DNA from: Bacteroidaceae bacterium
GTDB lineage: Bacteria; Bacteroidota; Bacteroidia; Bacteroidales; Bacteroidaceae
DNA: 47,801 bases
NCBI GenBank assembly: GCA_030843315.1
Contig: JAUUPT010000030.1
Span: forward strand, 1-47,801
Direction: 5' to 3'
Each line of letters begins with the position of its first letter. The stretch's first letter is position 1. Positions 25,709 to 33,800 of this stretch are shown here, in pieces. The notes under the pieces were generated by a model, which ran no database searches, was not told the DNA's origin, and saw nothing but the letters and a program-made list of their open reading frames with translations. The translations under genes and the position numbers were made by a program.

Positions 25709-26695
25709 ATGAATAAACTATTAAAAAAGACATTGAAAGTTGTCTTACCTATCCTGTTGGGCGGCTTTATCCTCTATTGGGTGTATCGCGATTTTGACTT
25801 TGCAAAGGCCGAAGACATTCTGCTGCATGGCACAAACTGGGGGTGGATGCTGTTCTCGTTGTTCTTCGGAGTGATGAGCCATGTGTTTCGCGGATGGCGC
25901 TGGAAGCAGACTTTGGAGCCTATGGGTGCCCGTCCCAAAACGAGCGATTGTGTGGATGCCATCTTCGTCTCCTATGCCACTAACCTTATATTGCCCCGTG
26001 TGGGCGAAGTATCCCGTTGCGGAGTGCTTGCCAAGTACGACAATATATCCTTTGCCAAGTCCTTGGGCACAGTAGTTACCGAACGACTGGTCGATACCCT
26101 CTGCATTCTCCTTATTACCGGAATCACCTTTCTGGTGCAGATGCCCGTCTTCATGCAGTTCTTTGCCGAGACGGGAACAAAGATACCGTCGCTGGTGCAC
26201 CTGGTGACGTCTCCCTGGTTCTACGTCGTCCTTTTCTGCATTATCGGTGTGTGCGTTCTTTTGTATTACCTTCTGCGTATGCTCTCTTTCTTTGAGCGGG
26301 TGAAGGGGATCGTGCTGAACGTGTGGGAAGGCGTGATGTCACTTCGGAAAGTGAAGAATGTCCCGTTGTTCATCCTTTATACCGTGCTTATCTGGGGATG
26401 CTATTTCTATCACTTCTATATCACCTTCTTTTGTTTCCAGTTCACCGACCACCTCAGCTTCCTTGCCGGGTTGGTGATGTTTGTCGGCGGAACGTTTGCC
26501 GTCATTGTACCTACGCCCAACGGGGCAGGTCCCTGGCACTTCGCCGTCATCACCATGATGATGCTCTACGGGGTGAATGCTACGGATGCCGGTATCTTTG
26601 CACTGATAGTACATGGCATACAGACGTTGCTGGTCATCGTGCTGGGCATTTGGGGCTCATTACACCTCTCGTATGTGAACCGGACAAGGAAATAA
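25709..26695 (+). CDS. Lysylphosphatidylglycerol synthase TM-region family protein
   Basis: A 328-residue integral membrane protein of the LPG_synthase_TM (formerly UPF0104) family. About seven or eight hydrophobic segments are seen. The family pattern is recognisable in FVSYATNLILPRVGEVSRCG and in PTPNGAGPWHFA. Relatives with an extra catalytic domain flip or make aminoacyl-phospholipids; this one has the membrane part only, so lipid transport is possible but unproven. The ATG at 25709 is used; the frame also has an upstream TTG at 25688. Confidence 0.8.
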   Translation: MNKLLKKTLKVVLPILLGGFILYWVYRDFDFAKAEDILLHGTNWGWMLFSLFFGVMSHVFRGWRWKQTLEPMGARPKTSDCVDAIFVSYATNLILPRVGEVSRCGVLAKYDNISFAKSLGTVVTERLVDTLCILLITGITFLVQMPVFMQFFAETGTKIPSLVHLVTSPWFYVVLFCIIGVCVLLYYLLRMLSFFERVKGIVLNVWEGVMSLRKVKNVPLFILYTVLIWGCYFYHFYITFFCFQFTDHLSFLAGLVMFVGGTFAVIVPTPNGAGPWHFAVITMMMLYGVNATDAGIFALIVHGIQTLLVIVLGIWGSLHLSYVNRTRK

Positions 26696-26754
26696 AGGGC
26701 TTGCTTTTTCGCATGAAAAAACATTGTTTATTACGAGTTATGGGAATAAACTGT

Positions 26755-26762
26755 TATATTTG
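26755..26762 (+). promoter_or_regulatory. Candidate -7 element for pepD
   Basis: TATATTTG exactly matches TAnnTTTG and lies 22 bp before the pepD ATG. No clear -33 element is seen. Confidence 0.5.
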
Positions 26763-26784
26763 CGAAAACTAACTTTATAGAATT

Positions 26785-28242
26785 ATGAGTACAATCTTAC
26801 AGTTAGCTCCACAGAATGTGTGGAAGCATTTCTATTCACTGACCCAAATCCCCCGTCCGTCGGGACACATGGAGAAGATCACCGCGTTTATGGTTGATTT
26901 CGGCAAGGGGTTGGGCTTGGAGTCATTTGTCGATGAAGTCGGCAATGTCATTATCCGCAAGCCTGCCACTCCGGGTATGGAAAATCGCAAAGGCGTCATC
27001 CTTCAGGCACACATGGACATGGTGCCTCAGAAGAACAACGATACCGTTCACGACTTTACAAAAGATCCCATTCAGACCTATATCGACGGCGATTGGGTGA
27101 AAGCTAAAGGCACTACGCTGGGTGCCGACAACGGCTTGGGCGTAGCTGCTATCATGGCAGTTCTGGAAGACAACAGCCTGAAGCACGGTCCGCTGGAAGC
27201 CTTGATTACCAAGGATGAAGAGACGGGCATGTATGGCGCTTTCGGTCTGAAGCCCGGAACCATGAAAGGAGAAATCTTGCTGAACCTCGACTCTGAGGAC
27301 GAAGGCGAACTTTATATCGGCTGTGCCGGGGGTCTCGACATCACCGCTACGCTGGAATATAAAGAAGAAGCCCCTGCTGCCGACCTCGTAGCCCGCCGAA
27401 TCACGCTGAAAGGCTTGCGTGGCGGACACTCCGGTCTGGAAATCAACGAGGGACGCGGCAATGCCAACAAACTGCTGGCCCGCGTGGCACACGATTTATT
27501 GGTAGAGTTCGATTCCCAGTTGGCAAGTTTCGAAGGTGGAAATATGCGTAATGCTATCCCGCGCGAAGCCCATGCCGTATTGGTATTCAACCCCGAAGAT
27601 ACGGAAGGTCTGGAAGATTACATCAAGGAATACGAAGCACAGCTCAATGACGAATATGCCCCGATCGAAAGCGACATCACGCTGACGATGGAGGAAGTGC
27701 CGGTGCCGGCTTCCGTTGTTCCCACAGAGATCCAGGATAACATGATTAACGTCCTGATGGCTTGCCAGAACGGCGTAATGCGCATGATACCCACTGTGCC
27801 CGATACAGTAGAAACCTCTTCAAACCTCGCCATTGTCATCATCGGCGGAGGCAAAGCCGAAGTGCGCATCCTGGCACGCAGTTCTTGCGATACTATGAAG
27901 GACTTCCTGGCCGACAGCCTGAGCGCTTGTTTCGCTATGGCAGGCATGAAGGTAGAACTGAGTGGCGGCTATTCCGGTTGGCAACCCAACGTGGATTCTC
28001 CCATTCTCCATGCCATGAAGCTGTCCTACAAGCAGCAGTTTGGTGTAGAACCTGCCGTGAAGGTAATCCATGCCGGTCTGGAGTGTGGCATCATTGGCGC
28101 CAACTGTCCGGGACTCGATATGATTTCTTTCGGTCCTACCTTGCGTTCTCCGCACTCGCCGGATGAACGTGCGCTGATTCCTACGGTAGCCAAGTTCTAT
28201 GACTTCCTCGTTGCTACGCTGGAACAGACTCCGGAAAAATAA
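26785..28242 (+). CDS. pepD: Aminoacyl-histidine dipeptidase (M20 family)
   Basis: A 485-residue cytosolic metallodipeptidase (PepD, carnosinase-like) that cleaves dipeptides such as Xaa-His. The two-zinc site is visible: the His/Asp pair in LQAHMDMVPQ, the bridging Asp in LGADNGLGV, the Glu-Glu pair in ITKDEETGMYG, and later ligands in HAGLECGIIG and SPHSPDE. Length is normal for the family. It lies 89 bp after the LPG-synthase-type gene with its own promoter core, and a strong terminator follows. Confidence 0.94.
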   Translation: MSTILQLAPQNVWKHFYSLTQIPRPSGHMEKITAFMVDFGKGLGLESFVDEVGNVIIRKPATPGMENRKGVILQAHMDMVPQKNNDTVHDFTKDPIQTYIDGDWVKAKGTTLGADNGLGVAAIMAVLEDNSLKHGPLEALITKDEETGMYGAFGLKPGTMKGEILLNLDSEDEGELYIGCAGGLDITATLEYKEEAPAADLVARRITLKGLRGGHSGLEINEGRGNANKLLARVAHDLLVEFDSQLASFEGGNMRNAIPREAHAVLVFNPEDTEGLEDYIKEYEAQLNDEYAPIESDITLTMEEVPVPASVVPTEIQDNMINVLMACQNGVMRMIPTVPDTVETSSNLAIVIIGGGKAEVRILARSSCDTMKDFLADSLSACFAMAGMKVELSGGYSGWQPNVDSPILHAMKLSYKQQFGVEPAVKVIHAGLECGIIGANCPGLDMISFGPTLRSPHSPDERALIPTVAKFYDFLVATLEQTPEK

Positions 28243-28275
28243 GGATAAAATAACCTATATATAATATAAGGTATA

Positions 28276-28309
28276 AAGCAGGGTGCTTCCACAAGCATCC
28301 TGCTTTTTT
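28276..28309 (+). terminator. Terminator after pepD
   Basis: Stem AAGCAGGGTGCTT (28276-28288) pairs with AAGCATCCTGCTT (28293-28305) with minor mismatch, followed by six T's. Confidence 0.88.
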
Positions 28310-28470
28310 GTCTCTGACATCTTGTCCCGTTTCTGCCAAAACGGCTTTGCTTTTCTTCATTTTCCCATCCTTCTTTTGTTGTAACTTCGGAGTAATTGAC
28401 GCAAATCAAGAAATGTGTTGTATAACATACTTTTCTTCTCTTTTTTGCTTGCTATCTTGAACAAAGGCTC

Positions 28471-28478
28471 TATTTTTG
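28471..28478 (+). promoter_or_regulatory. Candidate -7 element for the microprotein cluster
   Basis: TATTTTTG matches TAnnTTTG. It lies 77 bp before the first microprotein ATG, downstream of the pepD terminator; possible -33 TTTG copies are not at ideal spacing. Confidence 0.45.
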
Positions 28479-28554
28479 TGTTGTTAAACATGAATTCAAT
28501 AGAATAATAAGTGATTTTTAAGGATAACAAGATTGATTTTAGGAGGATAACAAA

Positions 28555-28629
28555 ATGAAAAAGTTAAAGAATTTATTAAGGCACATCGGCGAAGCCGATA
28601 AGAACATTTGGGGTTATGTAATGCTTTAA
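28555..28629 (+). CDS. Microprotein 1 of a three-copy family (24 aa)
   Basis: A 24-residue open frame, MKKLKNLLRH... ending WGYVML, followed by TAA. It aligns without gaps to the second copy over LK-x-(I/L)-L-x-x-(I/V)-G and the GY near the end. The N-terminal half is Lys-rich and could form an amphipathic helix. An AGGAGG at 28541-28546, eight bases before the ATG, is a near-perfect Shine-Dalgarno sequence, rare in this organism and strong evidence of translation. No similarity to a characterised family is recognised; function unknown. Confidence 0.7.
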   Translation: MKKLKNLLRHIGEADKNIWGYVML

Positions 28630-28695
28630 GCATTCATCCCCTTTCGTTGAGTATTGAATTTTAGTTTTCAGGTATTAGATTTAAATTTTAAGGTT

Positions 28696-28788
28696 ATGAA
28701 AAAGAAGATTGTAAAGGTATTGAAGCGTATTCTTGCCGAAGTAGGTAGAAATGAGATGTTGATGATGGGTTATATGCCGGAGAAGTAG
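28696..28788 (+). CDS. Microprotein 2 of a three-copy family (30 aa)
   Basis: A 30-residue open frame beginning MKKKIVKVLKRILAEVGRN and ending GYMPEK. Its first six residues are identical to those of copy 3 (MKKKIV), and it shares K-x-I-L-x-x-x-G-(K/R)-N-x-M-x-x-M-x-Y with that copy in an ungapped alignment. Six Lys/Arg residues lie in the first 11 positions and Met residues cluster in the second half. The leader TTTTAGTTTTCAGGTATTAG is nearly repeated before copy 3. There is no signal peptide and no Cys. Function unknown. Confidence 0.7.
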   Translation: MKKKIVKVLKRILAEVGRNEMLMMGYMPEK

Positions 28789-28847
28789 TAATACTGCCCT
28801 TCCGGGACCCCAGTTTTAGTTTAGGTATTAGATTAATTATTAAGAGT

Positions 28848-28943
28848 ATGAAGAAAAAGATTGTGAATTCGTTTAAGAACATTCTTACCAAAGCCGGTAA
28901 GAATTGGATGGAGGCGATGCAGTATTATAGCCTTCAGATGTAA
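28848..28943 (+). CDS. Microprotein 3 of a three-copy family (31 aa)
   Basis: A 31-residue open frame beginning MKKKIVNSFKNILTKAGKN and ending YYSLQM, closely related to copy 2. Its upstream 35 bp repeats that copy's leader (TTTTAGTTTAGGTATTAGATT). A terminator starts 24 bp after its stop, so the three copies form one transcription unit. The retained spacing, leaders and protein pattern point to a selected gene family rather than chance open frames. Function unknown. Confidence 0.7.
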   Translation: MKKKIVNSFKNILTKAGKNWMEAMQYYSLQM

Positions 28944-28966
28944 GCGCACTAAATTTATTATAGAGT

Positions 28967-29005
28967 AAGGGATATGTTCTTTTCAGAATGTATCCCTTCT
29001 TTTTT
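28967..29005 (+). terminator. Terminator after the microprotein cluster
   Basis: Stem AAGGGATATGTTCT (28967-28980) pairs with AGAATGTATCCCTT (28985-28998) with two wobble pairs, followed by CTTTTTTG. Confidence 0.85.
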
Positions 29006-29066
29006 GTATCAGAATTTAATTTATCACACTTTCTAAAACCGACAAATAGAACAATGTTATCCGCCT

Positions 29067-29159
29067 CGTACCTTCTTCGTACCCGGTCCGTACCCGAGTC
29101 GTACCTGGTTCGCTCATTTTCTCCCCCTATAGAAGCGAAGAAAACGCGAATCAGGTACG
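29067..29159. repeat. Four CGTACC repeats in 11-bp phase with hairpin
   Basis: CGTACC begins at 29067, 29078, 29089 and 29100, an exact 11-bp period. The last copy continues as GTACCTGGTTCGC (29101-29113), which pairs with GCGAATCAGGTAC (29146-29158) with one mismatch, so the array ends in a 13-bp-stem hairpin. Short open frames crossing it are not credible genes. Confidence 0.85.
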
Positions 29160-29253
29160 AGGGAGAAGAGAAATAGAACAAAATGTGGAGTGCAAGACTT
29201 TCTGTCTTGGCAGCGTTAATTTATCGGCTTCAATACTCTGTTTCTTCAAATAT

Positions 29254-29373
29254 TTGTATCTTTGGGAGACCGATGAATTTTATCTTGTTGGCGGTTGTGC
29301 CCATGAAGGCATCTATATATACCCGAGTTCTGCGGTTCTTAGTGTGGATGTACAACGGATTAGTATGGAATAA
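29254..29373 (+). pseudogene. Remnant of a kelch-protein C-terminus
   Basis: From the Trp codon at 29263 this frame reads WETDEFYLVGGCAHEGIY and then PSSAVLSVDVQRISME before TAA. It mirrors the end of the intact kelch gene just downstream, WEGKLYIVGGRIFNRTLS and then PSGGVYSIDVGQIGAE. Order, spacing and the stop are matched, but the upstream part of the gene is missing. The intact paralogue begins 14 bp after this stop. It is best read as a decayed tandem copy. A -7-like TATCTTTG at 29257-29264 lies within it and may now drive the intact gene. Confidence 0.55.
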
Positions 29374-29387
29374 AAAGAAGTAGTATA

Positions 29388-30728
29388 ATGAAGTTTATAA
29401 CTGGTGCAAGAATATTGGTAATTCTGCTGTTTGCCAATGCTCTCACTCTTTCTGCGCAAATCGGAGGAAGAGTGATTGACGGGAAAACAAATGTTCCTCT
29501 TTCCGGCGTGCATATCTATTTGCAGAAAGATAGTACGACCTTGGAAGTAACGGACAGAAACGGGCGTTTTGACACGTTGCAGTTGTCGAAACTACCGCCG
29601 GGGGATACATTGGTATTCTCTTATATCGGTTATCAGCATATAAAGCATTCCCGGAAAGACTTGTCGACCAGGGAGTATCAAATCCGGTTATTTGAGGATA
29701 CGCAGCGTTTGGGAGAAGTTACGGTGACGGCAAACAAGCGCTCTTACTTCTTGAACTGCGTATCTTTGGCTTCTATGCCGAAAGATTTATTCTCTTTTGG
29801 CTCGTTCTTGCATGACGGAAAGATTTATGTGGTAGCCGGTGATGAATCGTCTGTTTTGTATAATGACAACCTTACATTGTTTGCCGCAGGGGGAATTATA
29901 GCGAATTTGTATCATTCTCCCAACTTATTGGAATATGACATTGCAGGGGATAAATGGACAATCCATGAGAATATTTTTACTCCTCGTGCCTGTCATGCCG
30001 CACATCTTTATAAAAACAAGATTTATGTGATAGGTGGAAAGAATAATTCTACCAATCGCAAACGGGAGTATACTGATGCCACGATGGAAGTCTATGATAT
30101 AGAAAAGGATACGCTTTATGTAGATCCTGTCAATCCACATCAGGCTGTTAACTTTACCTCTTTTATATACAATGACTGTCTGTATATGATTGGCGGTTCG
30201 GTAAAGAAGAAGGTCTACTCTTCCAAGATACATGCGCTCGATCTGCGCACGGGTATATGGTATGAGATGGGCGATATTCCTAAAGAATTTCAGCGGGAGA
30301 TGATCGGTATACGGGTAGGGCATCTGGTGTATTTCTTTGGTGGGCGGCGGAATAATATATTGATGCGACAGATAGATACTTACAACCTGCTGACGGGAGA
30401 ATGGAAACATATTGGCGAATTGTCCGAGGAGATGGGTTATCCGGGTTTGGCTTGCAATGGAAACGAAATTTATATCAACGGGGGAGCTGAGTTGCATATA
30501 TATAATGTTTCTACTAATAGTGTTACGGCTTATCCCATGCCGGAAATGTCGGCACAAGATGCCACCAATGATAGTATTGGCGTATTGGAAGATGCCGGTT
30601 TGTTCTTTTGGGAAGGAAAATTATATATCGTAGGTGGTCGTATTTTCAATAGGACTCTTTCGGGTCTGACTTATAGTCCGAGTGGTGGGGTGTATAGCAT
30701 AGATGTCGGGCAGATAGGAGCAGAATAG
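29388..30728 (+). CDS. Exported kelch-repeat protein with carboxypeptidase-regulatory-like domain
   Basis: A 446-residue exported protein. Residues 1-23 are a signal peptide (ending LSAQ). Residues about 24-110 form a CarboxypepD_reg-like beta-sandwich of the kind found at the front of Bacteroides outer-membrane proteins (GGRVIDGKTNVPLSGVHIYL, YIGYQHIK, LGEVTVTANK). From about 135 to the end there are kelch-type beta-propeller blades marked by repeated G-G turns: KIYVVAGDE, KIYVIGGKN, CLYMIGGSV, VYFFGGRRN, EIYINGGAE and KLYIVGGRI. No catalytic residues are recognised; a binding role at the cell envelope is inferred. Confidence 0.8.
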   Translation: MKFITGARILVILLFANALTLSAQIGGRVIDGKTNVPLSGVHIYLQKDSTTLEVTDRNGRFDTLQLSKLPPGDTLVFSYIGYQHIKHSRKDLSTREYQIRLFEDTQRLGEVTVTANKRSYFLNCVSLASMPKDLFSFGSFLHDGKIYVVAGDESSVLYNDNLTLFAAGGIIANLYHSPNLLEYDIAGDKWTIHENIFTPRACHAAHLYKNKIYVIGGKNNSTNRKREYTDATMEVYDIEKDTLYVDPVNPHQAVNFTSFIYNDCLYMIGGSVKKKVYSSKIHALDLRTGIWYEMGDIPKEFQREMIGIRVGHLVYFFGGRRNNILMRQIDTYNLLTGEWKHIGELSEEMGYPGLACNGNEIYINGGAELHIYNVSTNSVTAYPMPEMSAQDATNDSIGVLEDAGLFFWEGKLYIVGGRIFNRTLSGLTYSPSGGVYSIDVGQIGAE

Positions 30729-30820
30729 CTGTAATAAGATTTTTTATCAATAAAAGTACATTTGTTTGAACTTTATTCGTTTCCTTTGTTATTAATACAT
30801 AGACTAACAAACGAATAAAC

Positions 30821-33800
30821 ATGAAGAAGATTCAAAGATTTTGTACCATGCTGTTGTTGCTGGCGGTGTTTGGCTTGCCGGCATTGCATGCGCAGTCGTA
30901 TGACAAATTATGGAAACAAGTGGAGCAGGCACAGAAGAAAAGCTTGCCCCAAACAGTGATAAAGCTGACCGATGAAATCTATCGGAAAGGCGAACGGGAA
31001 CAGAATGCACCACAGATGCTGAAAGCATATATCTGCCGGGAAACTTATCAGCAAGGACTGACTCCGGACAGCCTTTATTCCAGTCTGAAGTATATGGAAC
31101 GTTGGGCGCAGTCGGAGGTGAATCCGGTGAACAAGGCTATCTTGCATTCCTTGCTGGCATGCGAATATGCCGACTTGATGAAGCAGAACCGGCGTGCATT
31201 GTTGTCGCGTACATTGCTGGATGTTGATGAGGAGCCCGGAGATATCCGTGAGTGGAGCATCAGCCAGTTTGTGGACAAGATAGACGAACACAGCCGTGCT
31301 TCTTTGCAGGATTCCGTCCGTCTGCTCGAAACATCCGCTGAAGAATATGTACCTTTTACTGTATTGGAGGATGGTAGCCGCTTTTATCGGCACGACATGT
31401 ATCATTTGCTGGGCGGGCGTGCCGTCTCGGTTTATGAAGACATGAGGGGCTTCAACGTAGATTCCTTGCTGAATACTCGTGTAAATGCTGTTTACGGAAA
31501 CATGATAAATGCTTACCGTCATCGTGCCGGTTTGGAAGATGCCGTACTGTTTTGCTCGCTGGATTATTGGGACTGGAAACTGTCCGGCGGTCTCAGTAGT
31601 GAGCCTTATCAGAATTTAAGGATGCGGAGGGAGCAGATGAACAAAGAATATTTCCGGGCATTGAACGATTTGATTGAAGAATTCGGTAGCCGTGAGGTGT
31701 GTGCGGAAGTCTATATCAAGAAAGCATCCTATTTGCGTGCCGGTACGGAAGGACGCAGTGTGGCCGAGGCATTGAAAGTGTGCGACGAAGGATTGAAGCG
31801 CTACCCTTCTTATAAACGTATCAATGAATTGAGGAATATACGGGAGCAGATATTGCAGCCCCAACTGGTGGTAACCACCCGCGAAAGCGGCTATCCCGGC
31901 GATTCGGTCAATGTGAACGTGAATTTCCGCAATCTGTCGGGTTTCACTCTGAACCTGTATGCCACTACTTTGAGCGAAGTGCCTTGGATGGATCATGGTA
32001 TCAATAAAGATACCTATAAGAAATATGCCCGGGAGAAGCTGTCTTCCATGCATTTCGATTTGCAGCCGTTGCCGGGCAGGGACAAGTTGCCCGAAGACAT
32101 TCCTTATCTTTCTACAGATACGGTATTCAAACTCAGAATACCCCAAGAGACCGGAGTATATATCCTTCAGGTGATACCAGATGCCGGTACCACCCGTACT
32201 GAAGATAAGTTTTTGGTTTCTACCCGCTTCAAGGTACTGACGCTGAATTTGGGAGACGGACGTACGGAAGTTACTACGTTGGACGCTTCCAGCGGACAAC
32301 CGATTGGCGGTGCGGAAGTGAGTTTCTACTCTTCTTATAACGAAGAAGACCGGAAACCTTTGGCAGAAGTTACGACGGATGCCGGTGGAAAGGCTATATT
32401 ATCCTGGAAGAGCGGGATTCGCAGTTATGTGGCTCGCAAGGGTAAGGATACTGCCATGATGCCGCAATCTGTTTATATATCCGGGCCAGGCACCTACAGC
32501 AACAAGGAAACCGACCGGAAAACCGTTGCTCTGCTGACAGACCGTTCGCTCTATCGCCCCGGACAGACCGTTTATGTAAAAGGAATAGCCTATAAGCAGA
32601 ACAATGACAGCGCCCATGTGCTGCAAGGAGAAGACTATAATCTGGCTTTGCTGGACGTCAACGGCAAGCAAGTTGCCACTAAGAAGGTGCGGACCAATGA
32701 CTTTGGTTCTTTCACTGCGGAGTTTGTGCTTCCGGCCGCTTGTCTGAACGGTATGTTCACGGTGCAGACCCAAGACCCTTATTCCACCGCCAATTTCAGA
32801 GTGGAAGAATATAAACGTCCTACTTTCGAGATTGCCTTTACTCCGGTTGACGAGGCTTACCGGCTGGGAGACAAGGTTGTGCTCAAAGGAAACGTCAAAG
32901 CTTTTAATGGAATGACGGTGCAGGATGTGCCGCTGGCTTATACGGTGAACCGTCGCGACCCGCGCCCGGGCTTCTGGAACAGTAGCGACAAACCGATGCT
33001 GGCAGATACCATACGGCTGGATGCCAATGGAGATTTTTCCATTCCCTTGACTTTGGATATGCCTGCCGAAAATACGGGCAGATACGGAAACGTCTATACC
33101 TATCATATAGAGGCTGTGGTGACGGATGAAGCCGGTGAGACGCAGACCGCTACCTACAATCTGTTGGCAGGTCCCAGGGCTTATTCGTTTCATGTCAATT
33201 TGCCCCAGTATATTTGCAAGGAAGACAGTATGTCCTTCACTTTTGGCGTAGATAATATTATGAACATTCCTCAGAACATAGAAGGTACCTATCGTCTTTA
33301 TCCGGCTGAAGATATAAACAAATCCAAAAACGTAAAAGCGGAAACAGAACCGAAATACCCCGTATTGACAGGCGATTTTATCGCCAATCAGCCTCAGGAT
33401 TTCTCAGCGTGGAGCAAGCTTCCTTCGGATAATTACCGCCTGGAACTTTCCGTACGTGACAGCCTGGGACATGAAGAGAACGATGGAGAATATGGCAGTA
33501 ACCGTTTTCTGCTCTTCTCGAAGAATGATACACGTCCGGCAGCATTTACAGACTTCTTCTACTATAAGGAAAATGAGGAGTTTGATGAGCAACATCCTGC
33601 CGCTTTCCTTTTGGGAACTTCTTATCCTGACACCTATGTGCTTATGGATGTTTTCTGTGACCGGAAACGCATTGAAAGCCGTGTGTTGCAATTGAATGAT
33701 ACCATCGTCCGTATGGAGTATCCTTACAAAGAGGCGTATGGAAACGGGGTTACGGTGCTTTTCACTTTTGTGAAAGGCGGTGAAATGTACAATTGGCCGG

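Noticed and set aside
28480..28510. Five-codon leader peptide (MNSIE) ahead of the microproteins
   Set aside because: Too short to support, with no attenuator structure after it.
29272..29383. 36-codon frame MNFILLAVVPMKAS... as a small membrane protein
   Set aside because: A different frame over the same bases aligns with the kelch C-terminus including its stop, which explains the sequence better.
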